From Elusimicrobiota bacterium (GTDB taxonomy: Bacteria > Elusimicrobiota > Elusimicrobia > Elusimicrobiales > UBA9959), in contig DNQL01000017.1 in the NCBI GenBank assembly GCA_003500765.1, forward strand, positions 3,709-24,104: 20,396 nucleotides of DNA. The letters are read 5' to 3'. Of the stretch, positions 13,880-20,046 are shown piece after piece. A program made the position numbers and the translations under genes. Below the pieces are notes generated by a model. It saw only the letters and a list, made by a program, of their open reading frames with translations. It did not search any database and was not told the origin of the DNA. The first letter of the stretch is position 1, and every line of letters begins with the position of its first letter.

Positions 13880-15760
13880 ATGACGCAGAGAAGGAAAAGA
13901 GGCCGGCTTTTTTACAAGTTCCTGTTCGTGTTCCTGATAGTCTCGCTGGTGCCGCTGGGCATAGTGGGCTACTACCTGGTAAACCTCACGCAGGTCACTC
14001 TTAACAAGGCCATCACCCGCGACCAGGAATCCCTGGCCGTCGGCTTCGCGGATACCGTCGCCACCTACATAACTTCCTTCCGCAACGTGCTCTACGACGC
14101 CGCGCACCTGAGCGATTTCGTCGGCATGGACGTGGCCAAGCAGCAGAACATGGTCAACAATATCATGCAGCTGCACGCGGCCTTCCTGGAGATCTCGGTC
14201 ATCGGCGCGGACGGGCAGGAGACGGTGCGCATCGGGCGCTTCCTCAAGGACAACAAGCTTCGCGACTTCTCCGGCGACGGCGTCTTCCAGAAGTCCGTCA
14301 CCCGCGGCGAGTTCATCGGCGGCCTGGAGCGCTACATGGGCTCCTACCCGACCCTTACCATCGGCATACAGATAGTCAACCCCGGCGACAACCGCGCCGT
14401 CGGGGCGGTGCTGGCCAAGCTCAGCCTAAACGGCCTCTCGGGTATACTCAAGACCAGCTTTCCCGAGAGCACCCACACCCAGGCCGCGGTGATAGATTCC
14501 AGCGGCTTCCTGGTCGCCCATTCCAACCTGGACGAGGTTTACAAGTCCGACGCCAGGCTGCCCGAGGACGTGCTCAAGATCCTGCTGCAGAACGACGCCA
14601 AGACCGGCGGCGGCGAGATACTGCTCGACAACGGCGACCGCGTGCTGGGCGCCTTCGCGGAGGCGGAGGAGCTGGGCTGGGTCATCTACATACAGCGTTC
14701 GGTGTCGGTCGCCTACCAGGCCTCCGCCGACATGCTCGAGCGCACCTACAAGATGGGCGGCATCGTGTTCTTCTTCGTGCTCTTCCTGGGCTACGCCGTC
14801 TCGCTGGTCATAGCCCAGCCTATCCAGGCGCTGCGCGAGGCCGCCATAAAGCTGGGCGAGGGCGACTTCGACTACCTGCCGGACCTCAGTATGCCCAACG
14901 ACGAGATCGGCGAGCTGGCCCACACCTTCATGCAGATGAGCGAATCGCTCAAGGTCAAGACGGCCGAGATCATGTCGGCCAAGGACGAGCTTGAGCGGCT
15001 CAACCGCAGCCTCGAGAACCGCGTCGAGGCCCGCACCCGCGAGCTGCGCAGCGCGCAGGACGAGCTGATCAAGAAGGAGCGCCTGGCCGCCATCGGGCAG
15101 ATGTCCTCCGTCGTAGGCCACGAGATCCGCAACCCCCTGGCCGTCATCAACAACTCCATCTATTTCATCAAGACCAAGCTGGGAGTCGCGCCCGTGCCGC
15201 CCGACCCCAAGATGCTCAAGCATATCTCCATCATCGAGTCGGAGATCCGCCAGGCCAACGGCATCATAGACGAGATCCTGGGTTTCGCCCGGACGCGCGA
15301 GTTCAACCTCAAACCGGTATCGCTCAACAACTATCTCGAGGACCTGACGATGTCGTTCCCTTTCCCGGCGCACGTGGAACTGGTCAAGGACTTCGCGCCC
15401 GAGAACCCCGGCGTCAACATAGACGCCGACCAGCTGACCCAGGCCCTCCGCAACCTGATAAAGAACGGCATCGAGGTCATGCCCGAGAGGGGAAAGGTCT
15501 ATGTCCGCAGCGAGGTGGTCTCGCAGGACTGGGTCAGGATAGACATAGAGGACACCGGCCAGGGCATACCGAAGGAAGTGGTCGAGAAGATCTTCGCGCC
15601 CTTCTTCACCACCAAGGCCCGCGGCACCGGCCTGGGCCTGGCGGTAGTCAAGAAGGTCACCGACGGCCACAAGGGCAAGGTCGAGGTGGTCAGCACCGTC
15701 GGCAAGGGCACCTGCTTCAAGATCTACCTGCCTATTGTAAATATCAGTCAAAATAAGTGA
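13880..15760 (+). CDS. Membrane-bound sensor histidine kinase (Cache-HAMP-HisKA-HATPase)
   Basis: 626 residues. Helix 1 spans about 13-36, and an extracytoplasmic domain of about 250 residues with a dCache-like pattern follows ('FLEISVIGADGQETVRIG' and 'AAVIDSSGFLVAHSNLDEV'). Helix 2 spans about 290-315 and leads to HAMP (about 315-365) and a coiled coil (SAKDELERLNRSLENRVEAR). The kinase core is complete: H box GHEIRNPLAVINN with His414, N box 'QALRNLIKNGIEVMP', G1 DIEDTGQGIP, F box 'IFAPFFTTK' and G2 GTGLGLAVVKKV. It autophosphorylates on sensing a small ligand outside the cytoplasm. Likely partners are the CheY-like receiver, the NarL-type regulator and the receiver-kinase nearby. Confidence 0.93.
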   Translation: MTQRRKRGRLFYKFLFVFLIVSLVPLGIVGYYLVNLTQVTLNKAITRDQESLAVGFADTVATYITSFRNVLYDAAHLSDFVGMDVAKQQNMVNNIMQLHAAFLEISVIGADGQETVRIGRFLKDNKLRDFSGDGVFQKSVTRGEFIGGLERYMGSYPTLTIGIQIVNPGDNRAVGAVLAKLSLNGLSGILKTSFPESTHTQAAVIDSSGFLVAHSNLDEVYKSDARLPEDVLKILLQNDAKTGGGEILLDNGDRVLGAFAEAEELGWVIYIQRSVSVAYQASADMLERTYKMGGIVFFFVLFLGYAVSLVIAQPIQALREAAIKLGEGDFDYLPDLSMPNDEIGELAHTFMQMSESLKVKTAEIMSAKDELERLNRSLENRVEARTRELRSAQDELIKKERLAAIGQMSSVVGHEIRNPLAVINNSIYFIKTKLGVAPVPPDPKMLKHISIIESEIRQANGIIDEILGFARTREFNLKPVSLNNYLEDLTMSFPFPAHVELVKDFAPENPGVNIDADQLTQALRNLIKNGIEVMPERGKVYVRSEVVSQDWVRIDIEDTGQGIPKEVVEKIFAPFFTTKARGTGLGLAVVKKVTDGHKGKVEVVSTVGKGTCFKIYLPIVNISQNK

Positions 15761-15766
15761 TAATTG

Positions 15767-15843
15767 GGGGTCAGGTCTTTACTTTTGACTTGGCGGAGTC
15801 CGGCCTTTCCGAGGGGGGAGGTCAAAAGTAAAGACCTGACCCC
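15767..15843 (+). repeat. Perfect 23-bp inverted repeat, mobile palindrome (REP/MITE-like)
   Basis: The left arm (15767-15789, starting GGGGTCAGGTCTTTAC) and right arm (15821-15843, ending GTAAAGACCTGACCCC) are exact reverse complements over 23 bases around a 31-nt GC-rich centre. The element lies in the gap between two kinase genes, six bases from each. Its AT-richer arms differ from the surrounding DNA. From memory, palindromes starting GGGGTCAGGTCTT recur in many environmental bacterial genomes, often near REP-associated (Y1/RAYT) transposases; I cannot check that here. No target duplication and no transposase gene is visible. Confidence 0.8.
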
Positions 15844-15849
15844 TTCTCT

Positions 15850-17034
15850 ATGGGAAGCAAAATACTTATAACCGACGACGACTCGCATCTACGCGAGACG
15901 CTCCGCGACCTCCTGGAAATGGAGGGCTACCAGGTGTTCGAGGCCGCCTCCGGCGCCGAGGCCATGAAAATGGTCGTCTCCGATTTCTTCCACGTCATCC
16001 TGATGGACTTCAACCTGACCGACAAGACCGGCATCGAGGTCATCAAGGACATCCGCAAGCTCAACACCGACAGCCAGATACTCATGATGACGGCCCACGC
16101 CTCGCTGGATACCGCCGTCAAGGCCATACAGGAGTCGGTCTACGACTTCCTGATAAAGCCCGTCGATTTCAATTACCTGCGCCGCGCCATCAAGAAGGCC
16201 GAGGAGAAGCTCTACCTCGAGCAGGAGAACAAGCGCCTCATCGATATGCTGCGGCGCAACAACGAGCAGCTCGACCGGCTCAACAACATGAAGTCGAAAT
16301 TCCTGTCGATGGCTTCGCACGATCTTTCCAACTCGCTGATGACGCTGCAGATCAGCTTCGAGATGCTGGCCGGCACCATAAAGCCCAACGACGACCAGAA
16401 GAAGAAGATGGATTTCATCACCGCCAGCATCACGCAGATCTCGCGGCTGATCGGCGACCTGGTGGACTGGGCTTCCATCGAGCAGGGCAAGTTCCGGCTG
16501 GAGAAGAACTATTTCGAGATGGACAAGATGGTCGCCGAGCTCGTGGCCGGGCCCAAGGCCCGCGCGCAGCAGAAGAGCATCGAGGTCGACTACAAGGTCG
16601 GCCAGGGCCTCAAGATGGTCTGCGCCGACAAGCGCCGCATCGGGCAGGTGCTGCTCAACCTCCTGGAGAACGGCATCCGCCACACGCAGCGCGGGGGCAG
16701 GATCACGGTCTTCGTGGACAAGCTCGACGATTCGGTCTGCGTTTCCGTGACCGACAACGGCGAGGGCATCCCCGCCGACGTGCTCACCAAGCTTTTTCAG
16801 AGTTTTTACCAGCCGCAGGGCGGCAAGTCGCCGCACGGACGGCTCGGCCTCGGCCTGAGCATCTCGAAAGAGATAATCCAGAGCCACGACGGCCGGATAT
16901 GGGTGGAATCGGAGGGGGAGGGGAAAGGTTCCTCCTTCAAGTTCACCATCCCTTTCGCCAAGGAAGGGTCCCAGAAAGAGGGCGCGCCCCAGACGCAGCA
17001 GCTGCCCAAGCAGCCGCCCGCCCAGCAGCAGTAA
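15850..17034 (+). CDS. Receiver-histidine kinase hybrid (REC-HisKA-HATPase), cytoplasmic
   Basis: 394 residues, no membrane helix. A complete receiver (residues 4-118: D9-D10-D11, Asp53 in VILMDFNL, Lys in IKPVD) is followed by a coiled linker (118-145), a dimerisation domain with His157 in SMASHDLSNSLMTL (unusual Ser-Asn-Ser where most kinases have Arg-Asn-Pro), and a HATPase domain (about 255-370) with N box 'VLLNLLENGIRHTQ', G1 VTDNGEGIP and G2 RLGLGLSISKE. A Gln/Pro-rich tail ends the protein. It should take phosphate at Asp53 and respond by altering its kinase activity. An in-frame stop at 15829 fixes the ATG; no Shine-Dalgarno exists, because the palindrome occupies the leader up to six bases before it. 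Confidence 0.9.
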   Translation: MGSKILITDDDSHLRETLRDLLEMEGYQVFEAASGAEAMKMVVSDFFHVILMDFNLTDKTGIEVIKDIRKLNTDSQILMMTAHASLDTAVKAIQESVYDFLIKPVDFNYLRRAIKKAEEKLYLEQENKRLIDMLRRNNEQLDRLNNMKSKFLSMASHDLSNSLMTLQISFEMLAGTIKPNDDQKKKMDFITASITQISRLIGDLVDWASIEQGKFRLEKNYFEMDKMVAELVAGPKARAQQKSIEVDYKVGQGLKMVCADKRRIGQVLLNLLENGIRHTQRGGRITVFVDKLDDSVCVSVTDNGEGIPADVLTKLFQSFYQPQGGKSPHGRLGLGLSISKEIIQSHDGRIWVESEGEGKGSSFKFTIPFAKEGSQKEGAPQTQQLPKQPPAQQQ

Positions 17035-17036
17035 AG

Positions 17037-17059
17037 GCCGGGGCCCCGCGGGGCCCGGC
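17037..17059 (+). promoter_or_regulatory. GC hairpin between kinase hybrid and NarL-type gene
   Basis: GCCGGG (17037-17042) pairs with CCCGGC (17054-17059), with CCCC/GGGG pairing inside and one bulged G. No T-run follows, so it is more likely a processing or stabilising structure than a full terminator. Confidence 0.4.
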
Positions 17060-17087
17060 ATAGAAAACAAGGTAAGGAGCTAGAAAC

Positions 17088-17765
17088 ATGGCAAGCCCCA
17101 AAAAGACGGTGACGGTGCTGATAGCGGACGACCAGACCCTTTTCCGGGAGGGGATAAAAGACCTCCTGGAGGACGAGAAAGGCATAACGGTGGTAGGCGA
17201 GGCCTCCAACGGCCCCGAGGCCGTCGCGATGGCCAAGAAGCTCAAGCCCGACGTCATCCTGATGGACATAAAACTCCCCCAGATGGACGGCGTCTCGGCC
17301 ACCCGCGTCATCCGCAAGGAAGTCCCGGCCACCAACGTGCTGATACTCTCCTCCTACGAGGACGAGGCGCACATCACCGAGGCCATACAGGCCGGCGCCA
17401 ACGGCTACCTGTCCAAGATGCTCCCGGCCAGCGAACTGGTCCACGCTCTCAAGACCTTCACCGCCGAGGGCGTCATGATACCGCAGCCCATCATGGGCAA
17501 GCTGATACAGGGCCTGCGCCAGATGGGCCCCGGCGGCTACGACAGCGCCCCGGACAGCCTGACCGCGACGGAGATAAAGGTGATGTCGCTGCTCGGCAAG
17601 GGCAAGAGCAACAAGGAGATCGCCGCCGAGCTGGGCTGCTCCGTCAAGACGATCAAGAACCACCTCAACAGCATCTTCCAGAAGCTGGGCGTCAACAACC
17701 GCACCGAGGCGGTCGTAAAGGCCATAGAGAAGGGCCTGATCTCGCCGGAAGACGGCGCCAGGTAA
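17088..17765 (+). CDS. NarL/FixJ-family response regulator
   Basis: 225 residues. An N-terminal receiver has D14-D15, phosphoacceptor Asp60 (VILMDIKLPQMDG), a Ser/Thr switch (ILSSYEDE) and the invariant Lys in GYLSKM. A linker rich in Gly/Met follows. A LuxR-type helix-turn-helix occupies about 160-215, with LTATEIKVMSLLGKGKSNKE and 'CSVKTIKNHLNSIFQKLGV'. All key residues are intact, so this is a normal phosphorylation-dependent transcription factor, probably served by one of the two kinases just upstream. AAGGAG lies about eight bases before the ATG. It is the last gene before two strong hairpins, closing the signalling block. Ten of its 18 isoleucines use ATA. Confidence 0.93.
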   Translation: MASPKKTVTVLIADDQTLFREGIKDLLEDEKGITVVGEASNGPEAVAMAKKLKPDVILMDIKLPQMDGVSATRVIRKEVPATNVLILSSYEDEAHITEAIQAGANGYLSKMLPASELVHALKTFTAEGVMIPQPIMGKLIQGLRQMGPGGYDSAPDSLTATEIKVMSLLGKGKSNKEIAAELGCSVKTIKNHLNSIFQKLGVNNRTEAVVKAIEKGLISPEDGAR

Positions 17766-17775
17766 AAGCCGGGCG

Positions 17776-17803
17776 GGGGGACACCGTGCCGAATGGTGCC
17801 CCC
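17776..17803 (+). terminator. Hairpin after the NarL-type gene (first of two)
   Basis: GGGGG (17776-17780), a bulged A, and CACC (17782-17785) pair with GGTG (17795-17798) and CCCCC (17799-17803), loop of nine. No T-tract by itself, but it stands directly before a second strong hairpin. Confidence 0.5.
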
Positions 17804-17813
17804 GGCCGCCGGA

Positions 17814-17844
17814 GAAAGGCGTCCGCCCCGGGCGGGCGCCTTTC
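17814..17844 (+). terminator. Strong hairpin, probable terminator of the signalling block
   Basis: GAAAGGCGTCCGC (17814-17826) pairs over 13 bp (one G-U) with GCGGGCGCCTTTC (17832-17844), loop CCCGG. The right arm ends in TTTCC and the left arm starts with GAAA, so it could stop transcription from either side. It lies just upstream of the next promoter, which supports a boundary here. Confidence 0.65.
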
Positions 17845-17856
17845 CATTGCCGGCCG

Positions 17857-17874
17857 TGAAACAGTAATTTAACA
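17857..17874 (+). promoter_or_regulatory. Double 11-bp direct repeat (Pho-box-like operator) before the second pilin cluster
   Basis: Heptamers TGAAACA (17857) and TTTAACA (17868) are 11 bases apart, and the second starts 16 bases before TATAAT. The 17 bases AACAGTAATTTAACAAC (17860-17876) are identical to 1933-1949 in the cpaB promoter. Identical core, period and distance to the -10 suggest that the same OmpR/PhoB-type activator acts at both. Confidence 0.6.
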
Positions 17875-17883
17875 ACGCGCGCG

Positions 17884-17889
17884 TATAAT
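17884..17889 (+). promoter_or_regulatory. -10 element of the second pilin cluster
   Basis: A perfect TATAAT. The -35 region (17861-17866, ACAGTA) is covered by the direct repeats and is not consensus. A predicted start near 17896 gives a leader of about 70 nt to the ATG at 17966 and argues against the TTG at 17900, which would have almost no leader. Confidence 0.6.
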
Positions 17890-17965
17890 ATCAAAGGTAT
17901 TGAAAAACTCCCTTTTTGGTGGTATAACATCGGGAAGGAAAAAGAGGGCGGAAGAAAGCGCTGAA

Positions 17966-18181
17966 ATGACGGAACTCGATTTTTTAGCCTGCCTGCCGCG
18001 GCCCGGCCGGGTCTTCGCCGGCCTGAGGCTGAGGCGTGGGCAGAACCTGGTGGAGTACATGCTGATGCTGGCCGTCATAGTCAGCGTGGCCCTGATGCTG
18101 GGCATAGCCTTCCACCGGAAGTTCCTGGGCGGCTTCTTCACGCTGATAGGGATGATCATCGGCGGGGGGGCGCCCAGCTGA
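17966..18181 (+). CDS. Second Flp-like pilin with class III-type leader
   Basis: 71 residues from ATG 17966 (a TTG at 17900 would add 22 residues, but lies only about four bases after the predicted transcript start). A 25-residue leader ending LRLRRG precedes QNLVEYMLMLAVIVSVALML, giving Gln at +1 and Glu at +5, as in the pilin at 1128. A short Gly-rich tail, IIGGGAPS, follows a second hydrophobic patch. It is a likely alternative or second shaft subunit of the Tad pilus and heads its own transcription unit with direct-repeat operator and TATAAT. The TadG-like gene starts 15 bases after the stop. The choice of start is the main doubt. Confidence 0.72.
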   Translation: MTELDFLACLPRPGRVFAGLRLRRGQNLVEYMLMLAVIVSVALMLGIAFHRKFLGGFFTLIGMIIGGGAPS

Positions 18182-18195
18182 GCGGCGGGGACCTT

Positions 18196-19365
18196 ATGCG
18201 GCCGAACGAAAAAGCGAAAGGCTGGGGGTGGACCGGGCTGAGGCGCGCCGGGCAGGTCCTCATTCCCTCCGTCTTCATGATCCCCACGCTGTTCCTGTTC
18301 GTCTACCTCCTCTTCGAGACCGCCAAGATCTCCCGCGAGAAGATACGCCAGCAGTTCGCCGTGGACTCGGCCGCCTTCATCCAGATGGGCGACTACACCA
18401 ACTTCTTCAACCGCACGGCCTACGTCAACGGGGCTTTCCCCTACCGTATCTTCAAGGAGGCCTTCGAGTGCCCCACCCTGGCCCCGGGCACGGACCACGT
18501 CTACCAGCGCAGCCAGGGCACCGGCGACGTCTGCCTCTACGACATGATGTACGACAACGGCGTCATTCCCAAGTACTCCGGGGATTCGGCGCGCCAGGTG
18601 GAACCGGAGCCGCTCGACAACGAGCCCAAGTGGACCATCGGCTACAAGGACACGCTGCGCCCCGGCATCAACGACCTGCAGCCGGGCGATTCCCTCGACG
18701 ACAGGCTCATCCTGATAACCCAGAACCAGGGCCAGTACATAATGATCTTCTGGAACGAGGCTTCCGGCTTCGTTTACAAGTTCTACGCCCAGGTTTACAC
18801 GCTCCTGGGCTCGGTGCAGGAATCCCAGTACACGGTCTTCAAGCGGCTTACGGAGAATTTCAACTTCTTCCGCAAGTCGTACTACCTCAACGCCAGCCCC
18901 CCGGAATGCGTCTCCAACCCGGCCTCCTGCGGTGAGCAGGGCATCACGGCCGGCGCCAATAATTTCAGGTCCAGGCGCATCTCCAAGAGCGACGGCAATT
19001 TCGCGATGCATTTCATCCAGAAGATAAAGTTCTTCTGCAAAAAGCCCGTCTCGGGGCTGCCGCCTTACCAGCTGGTGGAGACGCCCGACATAGATATGCC
19101 CTCGCCCGGGCTGTTCCAGGTGGCTTCGGTGGACAAGGGCACGCTGCGCCAGCTGGGGCAGGGCGTGGAGATCTTCCAGGGCTGGAACGCCGGGGGGAAC
19201 TATTTCAACGTCCCGCTGGACACGCTGGTCTCCTGCCAGGAGACCGGCCGCCCCTGCGTGCACGCCCGCGTGGCCACGCAGTGCCCGGCCATGTGGGGCG
19301 GCGGCGGCAATAACTGCGTCTGGCCCAACCCCACGCCGAAATACCAGACGAGGCTCTATCCCTAA
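18196..19365 (+). CDS. Large cysteine-rich TadG-like pilus-associated protein
   Basis: 389 residues. A basic N-terminus (RPNEKAKGWGWTGLRRAG) leads into QVLIPSVFMIPTLFLFVYLL and then 'ETAKISREKIRQQFAVDSAA', the layout of TadG/TadE-type proteins where a single helix is followed by an alpha-helical stretch rich in Gln/Ala. The leader has G|Q, but Pro instead of Glu at +5, so processing or assembly may differ from the other pilins. The exported part (about 340 residues) has nine cysteines, is rich in Asn, Tyr and Phe, and matches no domain I know. By analogy it could be a tip or adhesive subunit. Co-transcribed with the pilin before it and the TadE-like gene nine bases after it. Confidence 0.65.
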   Translation: MRPNEKAKGWGWTGLRRAGQVLIPSVFMIPTLFLFVYLLFETAKISREKIRQQFAVDSAAFIQMGDYTNFFNRTAYVNGAFPYRIFKEAFECPTLAPGTDHVYQRSQGTGDVCLYDMMYDNGVIPKYSGDSARQVEPEPLDNEPKWTIGYKDTLRPGINDLQPGDSLDDRLILITQNQGQYIMIFWNEASGFVYKFYAQVYTLLGSVQESQYTVFKRLTENFNFFRKSYYLNASPPECVSNPASCGEQGITAGANNFRSRRISKSDGNFAMHFIQKIKFFCKKPVSGLPPYQLVETPDIDMPSPGLFQVASVDKGTLRQLGQGVEIFQGWNAGGNYFNVPLDTLVSCQETGRPCVHARVATQCPAMWGGGGNNCVWPNPTPKYQTRLYP

Positions 19366-19374
19366 GAAGAAGGC

Positions 19375-19941
19375 ATGTCCCGGAACCAGCACGATATGAA
19401 GACGCGACTGGAGGCCCGCGGCCTCTGGCCCCGCTTCGGCCGCCGGCGTAAAGGCCAGGCCATGACCGAGGTGGTGCTGCTGTTCCCCATCTTCATGATC
19501 ATCGCCTTCCTGACGATAAAGATCTTCCAGCTGCTGGTGCTGGTGCAGAAGATGGAGATAGCCTCCTATTACGCCGGCCGCCGCTGGCAGCTGGAATCGC
19601 ACATAAATATCGGCTACAGCCCGGACGACAAGAACCTCAAGCAGGAGATAGAGAAGGTCGTGCGCGGCTACCTGGGCTACGGTACCGACGCCCGCAACGT
19701 AAAGCTCGAAATAGAGCGAACCCAGGTGTGGAACGTTGTGACCATAACCGTCGAGACCCGGCCGCCCGGCCTGGGGCTGTTCTGCAAATATCCCAAGCAG
19801 ACCATCTGCGCCCATCCCTACGGCCAGGCCTGCAATGACGGCTACGATTATATCTGCGGCGGCGGCAAGAAGCTGGAAGTCGTCAAATACGTTCCCAACC
19901 GCGACAGGCCCATACAGTTCGTGCTGCCCGGCCTGCAGTAG
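19375..19941 (+). CDS. TadE-like pseudopilin, second copy
   Basis: 188 residues. A basic leader ends GRRRKG (about residue 27) and is followed by QAMTEVVLLFPIFMIIAFLT: Gln +1, Glu +5 and the LFPIF motif shared with the TadE-like protein at 1429. The exported part has four cysteines in its last third (FCKYPKQTIC and ACNDGYDYIC). AGAAGG precedes the ATG; an internal Met at 19396 is a possible alternative start that would leave a 20-residue leader. TadE-like proteins are minor pilins that work with TadF/TadG. As the last gene of the second cluster, it pairs with the TadG-like protein as the 1429 protein pairs with the first pilin. Confidence 0.78.
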   Translation: MSRNQHDMKTRLEARGLWPRFGRRRKGQAMTEVVLLFPIFMIIAFLTIKIFQLLVLVQKMEIASYYAGRRWQLESHINIGYSPDDKNLKQEIEKVVRGYLGYGTDARNVKLEIERTQVWNVVTITVETRPPGLGLFCKYPKQTICAHPYGQACNDGYDYICGGGKKLEVVKYVPNRDRPIQFVLPGLQ

Positions 19942-19944
19942 GCC

Positions 19945-19973
19945 TTGAAATTCCGGGTTTCGCCTGCTATAAC
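19945..19973 (+). promoter_or_regulatory. Sigma70-type promoter before the last gene
   Basis: TTGAAA (19945-19950), a 17-base spacer and TATAAC (19968-19973) make the best consensus promoter in the window. Start is predicted near 19980, giving a leader of about 67 nt with a long hairpin. It begins just after the TadE-like stop, so the last gene has independent expression. Confidence 0.7.
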
Positions 19974-19985
19974 ATTGTTGCGAGC

Positions 19986-20037
19986 GCGGCCCCGGAGATG
20001 GCGAAGTCCCATTCCCCTGGCCGCAGGGTCTTTTTTT
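19986..20037 (+). promoter_or_regulatory. Structured 5' leader: long hairpin followed by T7
   Basis: GCGGCC (19986-19991) pairs with GGCCGC (20019-20024); inside, GGAGATGG (19994-20001) pairs with CCATTCCC (20009-20016) with one mismatch, loop CGAAGTC. Six bases later comes a run of seven T (20031-20037), then GGAGGA and the ATG. It could be an attenuator or a stabilising 5' structure. The T-run is not directly after the stem, so termination is uncertain, and no known riboswitch consensus was recognised. Confidence 0.5.
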
Positions 20038-20046
20038 GGAGGATAT

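Noticed and set aside
15767..15843. Ordinary intrinsic terminator between the kinase genes
   Set aside because: The arms are long, exact and share a distinctive sequence, the centre is 31 nt, and no T-run follows the right arm; a dispersed palindromic element fits better, although it may still affect transcription.
17900..17965. TTG start extending the second pilin by 22 residues
   Set aside because: It would begin about four bases after the predicted transcript start and has only a poorly spaced AAAGG; the ATG at 17966 fits the promoter better. Not fully excluded.
19986..20037. Fluoride (crcB) or cyclic-di-GMP riboswitch in the last leader
   Set aside because: A GGAGATGG stretch resembles part of the fluoride motif, but the remaining conserved segments are missing, and the bases are explained by a simple hairpin. 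No GEMM-type conserved core is present.
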